Part shown: piece by piece, positions 1-4,146 of the stretch
Layout of the letters: each line of letters starts with the position of its first letter
How positions within the stretch are numbered: the stretch's first letter is position 1
Assembly: GCA_019136395.1 (NCBI GenBank)
Contig: JAGVUH010000381.1
Span: 1 to 5,656, forward strand
Length of the DNA stretch: 5,656 nt
Origin: Gammaproteobacteria bacterium
GTDB taxonomy: Bacteria > Pseudomonadota > Gammaproteobacteria > Chromatiales > Chromatiaceae
Direction: 5' to 3'
Notes under the pieces: model-generated
Databases searched by the model: none
Told to the model about the DNA's origin: nothing
What the model saw: only the letters and a program-made list of their open reading frames with translations
Program-made: the position numbers and the translations under genes

Positions 1-228
<228 letters not shown>

Positions 229-255
229 GGCCCTGGCCTCATCCGCTCCGTGGCC

Positions 256-275
256 CTCAGCTCAGCTCAGCTCAG
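256..275. repeat. (CTCAG)4 pentanucleotide microsatellite before rfbA
   Basis: Four perfect head-to-tail copies of CTCAG fill these positions. The last unit runs into the 8-bp palindrome CAGATCTG at 273-280. The array lies in the 86-base rfbB-rfbA spacer, 39 bases before the rfbA ATG at 315. It cannot alter a reading frame there, but a change in copy number would alter leader length by steps of five. Whether it varies in length is unknown. Confidence 0.9.
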
Positions 276-314
276 ATCTGAAGGCCGCCGCTCAAGGAAT
301 TGCAAAGAATCCCA

Positions 315-1199
315 ATGAATCGTAAAGGCATCATCCTCGCCGGCGGCTCCGGCACCCGGCTTTATCCGCTGACCCATACCATCAGCAAGCAACTGCTGCC
401 GGTCTACGACAAGCCCATGATCTATTACCCCCTCGCCACCCTGATGCTGGCGGGGATCCGGGAGATCCTGGTCATCACTACCCCCAGGGACGCCAGCGCC
501 TTTCGGGATCTGCTGGGCGATGGCGGCCAGTGGGGCATCTCCATCCAGTACGCCGTCCAGCCCGAGCCCGGCGGCCTGGCCCAGGCCTTCCTCATCGGCG
601 CCGACTTCATCGCCGGGGACCCGAGCTGTCTCATCCTCGGCGACAATATTTTCTATGGCCACGGCCTGGTGCAGCAGATGCGCGCCGCCAATCTGCGCGA
701 GCGCGGCGCCTCGGTCTTCGGCTACTGGGTCAGAGACCCGGAGCGCTATGGCGTCGCCGAGCTGGACGGCATGGGCCGGGTCCTCAGCCTGGAGGAGAAG
801 CCGGCCCGGCCCAAGTCCAACTACGCCGTCACCGGGCTCTACTTCTATGACGGCCAGGTGTGCGACCTGGCGGCGGGCCTCCAGCCCTCGCCCCGCGGCG
901 AACTGGAGATCACCGATCTCAACAACCGCTACCTGGCCCAGGAGGAACTCTACCTGGAGCGCCTGGGGCGCGGCACCGCCTGGCTCGACACCGGCACCCA
1001 CCAATCCCTGATGGAGGCCAGCAACTTCATCGAGACCATCGAGTCCCGCCAGGGGCTGAAGATCTGCTGTCCCGAGGAGGTCGCCTGGCAGCGACGCTGG
1101 ATCGACGCCGACCAGTTGCGCGCCATCGCCGCCCCCCTGGCCAAGAGCGGCTACGGCGAGTACCTCCTGGGTCTGCTGGAGCGGTCCGCCGAGCCGTGA
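315..1199 (+). CDS. rfbA: Glucose-1-phosphate thymidylyltransferase
   Basis: The product (RmlA, 294 residues from the ATG at 315; E. coli RmlA is about 293) joins glucose-1-phosphate to dTTP to give dTDP-glucose and pyrophosphate, the first committed step of dTDP-L-rhamnose synthesis in the cytoplasm. The nucleotidyltransferase signature [16 protein letters not shown] is at residues 5-20. The metal-binding LGDNIFYG is at 108-115 with D110, EEKP at 160-163, and WLDTGT at 223-228 with the second metal ligand D225. [12 protein letters not shown] (168-179) and GELEITDLN (195-203) are also typical. Start choice: a TTG at 300 is in frame but overlaps the only good purine tract (AAGGAA, 294-299), while ATG 315 gives the family N-terminus. 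The Shine-Dalgarno sequence is therefore either distant (AAGGAA, 15 bases away) or weak (AAGA, 305-308). Upstream lie rfbB and a CTCAG repeat; rfbC follows after 148 bases that contain a palindromic repeat. The gene looks intact. Confidence 0.97.
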   Translation: MNRKGIILAGGSGTRLYPLTHTISKQLLPVYDKPMIYYPLATLMLAGIREILVITTPRDASAFRDLLGDGGQWGISIQYAVQPEPGGLAQAFLIGADFIAGDPSCLILGDNIFYGHGLVQQMRAANLRERGASVFGYWVRDPERYGVAELDGMGRVLSLEEKPARPKSNYAVTGLYFYDGQVCDLAAGLQPSPRGELEITDLNNRYLAQEELYLERLGRGTAWLDTGTHQSLMEASNFIETIESRQGLKICCPEEVAWQRRWIDADQLRAIAAPLAKSGYGEYLLGLLERSAEP

Positions 1200-1270
1200 G
1201 CCCCTTACGTGAGCTTATGCGTGCAGACCCCTAGCGCTCTGGGCGGCTGCGGTAACGCCAGCCGCTGGTT

Positions 1271-1328
1271 TTCTTCCTCCCTCCCCCCTTGCGGGGGAGG
1301 GTTGGGGAGAGGGGGTCTGAACGATTAC
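1271..1328 (-). repeat. C/G-rich palindromic intergenic repeat, arm 1 (inverted relative to arm 2)
   Basis: This REP-like element lies in the rfbA-rfbC spacer. A 9-bp stem, CCCTCCCCC at 1279-1287 with GGGGGAGGG at 1293-1301, closes a 5-base loop. Read on the minus strand from 1328 it goes GTAATCGTTCAGACCCC, then CTCTCCCCA, then the palindrome. The same order, with few changes, appears on the plus strand at 1937-1994 after rfbC. Similar C-rich/G-rich palindromes are a common class of dispersed intergenic repeat in proteobacteria (established in general; membership of a named family was not tested). There is no T-tract after the stem, so I do not call it a terminator. The plus strand at 1293-1315 also fits a G-quadruplex pattern. 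Confidence 0.75.
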
Positions 1329-1347
1329 AAATGAGTAGGCCAAACCG

Positions 1348-1923
1348 ATGAAGATCATCCCCTCCGCGATCCCCGATGTCCTCATCATCGAACCCCAGGT
1401 CTTCGGCGACGCCCGCGGCTGGTTTCTGGAGTCCTGGCAGCGGGAGCGCTATGCCGCCGCCGGCATCCCCGCCGGGCTGGTCCAGGACAACCAGGCCTAT
1501 TCCCGCCATGGGGTCCTGCGCGGCCTGCACATCCAGCACCCCCATGCCCAGGGCAAGCTGGTGCAGGTGCTGCGCGGCGAGGTCTTCGACGTGGCCGTGG
1601 ATGCCCGTCCCGGCTCACCCTGGTTTGGCCGCTGGACCGGCGTCCTGCTGTCCGGGGACAACCACCGCCAGTTCTGGGTGCCACCCGGCTTCGCCCATGG
1701 CTACTACGTCACCGGCGAGGACGCCCTGTTCAGCTACAAGTGCAGCGACTTCTACCATCCGGAGCACGAGCTGTCGATCGCCTGGAACGACCCGGCCATC
1801 GGCATCGACTGGCCCCTGCAGGGTGAGCCCATCCTGTCGGCGAAGGACCTGGCCGCCATCCCACTGGCCGAGGTGCCGGCCGGGAGGCTGCCGAGCTATG
1901 TGTCCACCCATCCCGGCGGCTAG
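1348..1923 (+). CDS. rfbC: dTDP-4-dehydrorhamnose 3,5-epimerase
   Basis: The product (RmlC, 191 residues; family usually about 180-190) epimerises C3 and C5 of dTDP-4-keto-6-deoxyglucose, the third step to dTDP-L-rhamnose. It is a cytoplasmic cupin. Visible landmarks: IPDVLIIEPQVFGDARGWF (residues 8-26), VQDN at 45-48, and GVLRGLH at 55-61 with the active-site His61. Also present are QGKLVQV at 68-74 with Lys70, GEVFDVAVD at 77-85, WVPPGFAHGY at 110-119, YKCSDFYHPEHE at 130-141 with the conserved Tyr130, and LSAKD at 163-167, whose Asp167 pairs with the catalytic His. Start: ATG 1348 gives the standard MKIIPSAIPD opening; the only ribosome-binding candidate is a weak GAGTAGG at 1333-1339. The ORF ends at TAG 1921-1923, inside the perfect palindrome CTAGCGCTAG (1920-1929). 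The gene looks intact. It is bracketed on both sides by copies of one palindromic repeat in opposite orientation, an unusual setting for an operon gene. Confidence 0.97.
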   Translation: MKIIPSAIPDVLIIEPQVFGDARGWFLESWQRERYAAAGIPAGLVQDNQAYSRHGVLRGLHIQHPHAQGKLVQVLRGEVFDVAVDARPGSPWFGRWTGVLLSGDNHRQFWVPPGFAHGYYVTGEDALFSYKCSDFYHPEHELSIAWNDPAIGIDWPLQGEPILSAKDLAAIPLAEVPAGRLPSYVSTHPGG

Positions 1924-1936
1924 CGCTAGATGAGGC

Positions 1937-1994
1937 GTAGCCGTTCAGACCCCCCTCTCCCCAGTCCTCCCCCACGAGGGGGGGGGAGGGGGTG
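1937..1994 (+). repeat. C/G-rich palindromic intergenic repeat, arm 2
   Basis: This arm starts 13 bases after the rfbC stop. GTAGCCGTTCAGACCCC (from 1937) is followed by CTCTCCCCA and then CCTCCCCC-ACGA-GGGGGG, which folds into a hairpin around 1969-1982. It matches the minus-strand reading of 1328 down to 1271 in both the non-palindromic head (10 of 12 bases over 1937-1948) and the palindrome, so the two elements are an inverted pair with rfbC between them. The run of nine G at 1978-1986 followed by AGGGGGTGGG is longer than in arm 1. Such homopolymers can also be a sequencing weak point. Confidence 0.75.
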
Positions 1995-2055
1995 GGATTG
2001 CCTGATCCTTCCAACTCTCCCCCACGAGGGGCGTTAGTAGGGTTGCCTGATCCTT
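1967..2055 (+). repeat. Two-copy degenerate direct repeat, period about 45-50 bp
   Basis: CTCCCCCACGAGGGG occurs at 1967-1981 and again exactly at 2017-2031. TTGCCTGATCCTT occurs at 1998-2010 and again at 2043-2055. The order of the two motifs is conserved and the copies are 50 and 45 bases apart, so a unit of about 45-50 bp seems to have been duplicated in tandem and then changed. The first copy overlaps the second half of the palindromic arm at 1937-1994. It lies wholly within the rfbC-rfbD spacer. Confidence 0.7.
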
Positions 2056-2090
2056 GTCTCCGGCCCTGCTGACCCTTGTTTCCAGCCCTG
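2047..2090 (+). repeat. Two tandem 22-bp repeats directly before rfbD
   Basis: CTGATCCTTGTCTCCGGCCCTG is at 2047-2068 in two halves (CTGATCCTTGT and CTCCGGCCCTG). It is followed without a gap by CTGACCCTTGTTTCCAGCCCTG (CTGACCCTTGT and TTCCAGCCCTG) at 2069-2090. They agree at 19 of 22 positions. The array ends 14 bases before the rfbD ATG and takes the place of any recognisable ribosome binding site. The CTGATCCTT portion also occurs at 2002-2010, tying this repeat to the larger duplication upstream. Confidence 0.8.
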
Positions 2091-2104
2091 CATCGGTACC
2101 ATCC

Positions 2105-2897
2105 ATGAAGACACCTCCGACCCTCCTCCTCATCGGTGCCGACGGCCAGCGAGTCCCTGACCCGACTGATCCGCGCCACCCAGCCCGACGCCGTCATCAA
2201 TGCCGCCGCCTACACCGCGGTGGACAAGGCGGAGAGCGAGCCGGACCTGGCGCGGCGGGTCAATGGCGATGCCCCCGGCCTGCTGGGCCGCCTGGTGGCG
2301 GAACGACAGGTCCCGGTACTGCACTATTCCACCGACTTCGTCTTCTCCGGCGAGGCCGAGTGCCCCTACCGGGAAGACGACGAGCCCGGGCCCATCAACG
2401 TCTACGGCGCCACCAAGCTCGATGGGGAGAACGGCCTGCTGGATTCCGGCGCCCCGGCCCTGATCCTACGCACCAGTTGGGTGTATGGCCGCTATGGCCA
2501 GAACTTTCTCCTCACCATGCAGCGCCTGCTGCGGGAACGGGACGAGCTCAAGGTCGTCGACGACCAGATCGGCGCCCCCACCTGGGCCCGGCTGCTGGCC
2601 GAGGTCAGCGCCCAACTCCTCTACCGCGTCCTGCGCGGCGACATCGACCTGAAGACCCAGGGCGGGCTCTACCACGTCAGCGGCGGTGGCCAGACGAGCT
2701 GGTGGGGTTTCGCCAAGGCCATCCAGGAGGCCAGCGGCCTGAGCTGCCGGCTGCTGCCCATCCCCTCCCGGGACTATCCCTCCCCGGCCAAACGCCCGGC
2801 CTATTCGGTGCTGGACAACGGCCGTCTGCAAGCGGTCTTCGGCCTCGCCCTGCCGGCCTGGGAGGCATCCCTGGCCCAGTGTCTGGCCGAGGCTTGA
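2105..2897 (+). pseudogene. rfbD: dTDP-4-dehydrorhamnose reductase, broken by an internal deletion and frameshift
   Basis: RfbD (RmlD) is the NADPH-dependent SDR reductase that completes dTDP-L-rhamnose synthesis. The ATG at 2105 opens MKTPPTLLLIGADGQ (2105-2149), a normal RmlD start ending inside the nucleotide-binding glycine motif. After one extra base the protein resumes in another frame at 2151 with ESLTRLIRATQPDAVINAAA and continues cleanly to TGA 2895-2897. Aligned by memory with E. coli RmlD (GKTGQVGWEL... PEGVAETVRSIRPDIIVNAAA), the gap removes about 32 residues, or about 95 nt. Everything after the gap looks normal: TAVDKAESEPD, YSTDFVF, the catalytic VYGATK (Tyr codon 2403-2405, Lys codon 2415-2417), RTSWVYG, and the RPAYSVLD substrate region. 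Restoring 32 codons would give about 295 residues, the family length. A GTG at 2136 opens the downstream frame (253 codons) but lacks a ribosome binding site and the Rossmann loop, so an active reductase is unlikely. Assembly error is the main alternative. Confidence 0.85.
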
Positions 2898-2922
2898 GGC
2901 CCCCTGCCCGAGGACCCTTACC

Positions 2923-2951
2923 TTGACCCTTGCGGGGGTGGCGACCATACT
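2923..2951 (+). promoter_or_regulatory. Candidate sigma70-type promoter for the exported-protein gene
   Basis: TTGACC at 2923-2928 matches the -35 consensus at 5 of 6 bases. Exactly 17 bases later CATACT at 2946-2951 matches the -10 consensus at 4 of 6, including the second A and the final T. Transcription would start near 2958, leaving a leader of about 60 bases before the ATG at 3021. It sits just after the rfbD stop, so the downstream gene probably has its own transcript. There is no experimental support. Confidence 0.45.
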
Positions 2952-3009
2952 CAAACGAACCGGCATCTGCCCGGCCCGTCCCTCACCCCGGATTACTCAC
3001 CAGACACTC

Positions 3010-3014
3010 GAGGT
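3010..3014 (+). promoter_or_regulatory. Ribosome binding site fixing the start at 3021
   Basis: GAGGT is followed by a 6-base spacer and ATG 3021. It is the best Shine-Dalgarno match in the window and places the start exactly at the positively charged N-terminus of a signal peptide, which supports this start. Confidence 0.75.
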
Positions 3015-3020
3015 AAGTCG

Positions 3021-4034
3021 ATGAAAAAATTCATCCTCGCGGCCCTGTGCGGTATGGCCAGCCTGCCGGTCCTGGCCCAGGAGGCCAAGGTCGATCTTAG
3101 CTTTAGCGCCAACATGCCCTCCCTGCGCGACCCCGCGCGCAACGATAGCTTCAAGTTCACGGTGGCGGACGCCAAGGTCGTCACCACCCTGTCCCTAGAA
3201 TGCCAGGCCGGGCGGACCAAGGCCTTCGTGTTGCGCACCAACGAGCAGTGCAGCGTCTCGGGAACGGGCAATATCGTCAATCCCAACAACCCCAGCCAGA
3301 AGCTGCCGCGCACCCAGTATGCCGGTGGTTTCACTGTCAAGGAGAACGGTCAGGTCGAGGGCAGCACCCTGAGCGTCAACTACCTGGCCATGGGCAAGGT
3401 CCCCGCCTCCGCCGAGGCCTTCAGTGGCGGCATGACCCTCAAGCCGGAAAACCCCTCGCCGGGGGCGGCGGAACTCCAGGCGGCCTTGCTGAAGAAGCTG
3501 CGGGGCGAGCAGACCGCGGGCTCGGTGATCGACGAGCGCGTGGATAGCGTCCAGCTCAGCAAGTTCTTTATCCCCTCCGCCGGCCTGCCCTCGGAAAAGG
3601 GCTGCACCTGGAATGGGGACATGATCTTCTCCTATCAGACCAATTCCTGGTTCATCAACCTCAGCACCCGCTGCGGTGACCGGGACTATGCCCTCAAGGG
3701 CAACATGCCCTGGACCGACACCCCCGGCGTCGCCAACCAGACTCAGTATGACCTGACCCTGACCCTACCCAGCGCCACCCTGGGCTCCGATGAGGCCCTC
3801 TTCGCCAGCGCCGACGGTGACAGCGACCTGTTCGCCAACGTCGACGGCGTCACCGGCCAGATCATCATGAAGGAATCGGCCTACGTGAAGACCATGGTCG
3901 AGGGCAAGGAGGAGGACCTGGCCAGCCAGATCGACGGCACTGGTCAGCTCAAGGGCACCAATGTCTCCCTGGAGGCGGTGCGTTCCTTCGGCATCCTCAT
4001 CGGCATCCTGTCCCGCACCTTCTTCGGCGCCTGA
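3021..4034 (+). CDS. Exported protein of unknown function with two cysteine pairs
   Basis: I do not recognise this 337-residue protein. Residues 1-19 are a classical Sec signal peptide: a Lys-Lys N-region, the hydrophobic stretch FILAALCGMASLPVL, and a VLA|Q signal peptidase I site, so the mature protein begins at Gln20. No lipobox is seen. The mature chain is polar and rich in alternating Ser/Thr/Val/Leu segments, suggesting mostly beta structure. It has only four cysteines, in two close pairs (C61/C77 and C195/C218), as expected for disulfides formed in the periplasm or outside the cell. Around them are LSLECQAG, NEQCSVSG, GCTWNGDM and STRCGDRDY. The two halves might be related modules (Cys pair followed by a beta-rich stretch), but I see no convincing internal sequence repeat. 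The last 20 residues (SFGILIGILSRTFFG) form a hydrophobic tail that could be a helix. It has a strong ribosome binding site and a probable own promoter. It lies between broken rfbD and an insertion sequence, so the neighbours say little about its job. Confidence 0.85.
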   Translation: MKKFILAALCGMASLPVLAQEAKVDLSFSANMPSLRDPARNDSFKFTVADAKVVTTLSLECQAGRTKAFVLRTNEQCSVSGTGNIVNPNNPSQKLPRTQYAGGFTVKENGQVEGSTLSVNYLAMGKVPASAEAFSGGMTLKPENPSPGAAELQAALLKKLRGEQTAGSVIDERVDSVQLSKFFIPSAGLPSEKGCTWNGDMIFSYQTNSWFINLSTRCGDRDYALKGNMPWTDTPGVANQTQYDLTLTLPSATLGSDEALFASADGDSDLFANVDGVTGQIIMKESAYVKTMVEGKEEDLASQIDGTGQLKGTNVSLEAVRSFGILIGILSRTFFGA

Positions 4035-4116
4035 TCGCCAATCTGGCAGTGCCAGTCATCCAACTGCTGCCGGCCTAAAACCGCGGCGATTCTGTCTTAC
4101 CCCCTCCCCCCTGGTG

Positions 4117-4140
4117 CTGTCTATTACCCATACTGGACAC
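4117..4140 (-). repeat. Probable terminal end of the insertion sequence
   Basis: CTGTCTATTACCCATACTGG begins at 4117, 27 bases beyond the transposase stop codon. Its first bases resemble the ends of IS50/Tn5 (CTGTCTCTTATACACATCT and variants), which fits the Tn5-like transposase that ends next to it. The matching inverted repeat would lie beyond the right edge, so neither the repeat nor a target-site duplication (9 bp in IS50) can be checked. A similar CTGTCTTACCCC at 4092-4103 makes the exact boundary uncertain. Confidence 0.4.
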
Positions 4141-4146
4141 GGTGAG

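Noticed and set aside
300..314. TTG at 300 as the rfbA start, adding five residues
   Set aside because: It overlaps the purine tract that would serve as ribosome binding site, and ATG 315 gives the conserved RmlA N-terminus.
267..1004. Long open frame (245 codons) on the minus strand opposite rfbA
   Set aside because: It is antisense to a confidently identified gene, is rich in Gly/Ala/Val/Asp from GC-rich codon shadowing, and shows no family motif.
1279..1301. Hairpin between rfbA and rfbC as a rho-independent terminator
   Set aside because: It is followed by TTGGGGAGAGGGGG rather than a T-run and is better explained as part of the dispersed palindromic repeat.
1937..2104. Repeat cluster before rfbD as a CRISPR array
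   Set aside because: Units are adjacent or overlap, copies are only two each, and there are no unique spacers of constant length.
2136..2897. GTG at 2136 as the start of a functional shorter rfbD
   Set aside because: It has no Shine-Dalgarno sequence and would omit the whole NADPH-binding loop; the proper ATG start survives upstream in another frame.
2054..2926. Plus-strand 290-codon open frame covering rfbD in its ATG frame
   Set aside because: Only the part up to 2149 is real RmlD. Beyond that the translation is Arg/Pro/Gly-rich shadow of the true rfbD frame.
3810..3848. DGDSDLFANVDG in the exported protein as an EF-hand calcium loop
   Set aside because: The Gly at loop position 6 and the Glu/Asp at position 12 are missing and no flanking helices are apparent.
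4043..4055. Hairpin CTGGC-AGT-GCCAG after the exported-protein gene as a terminator
   Set aside because: The stem is only 5 bp and no T-tract follows it.
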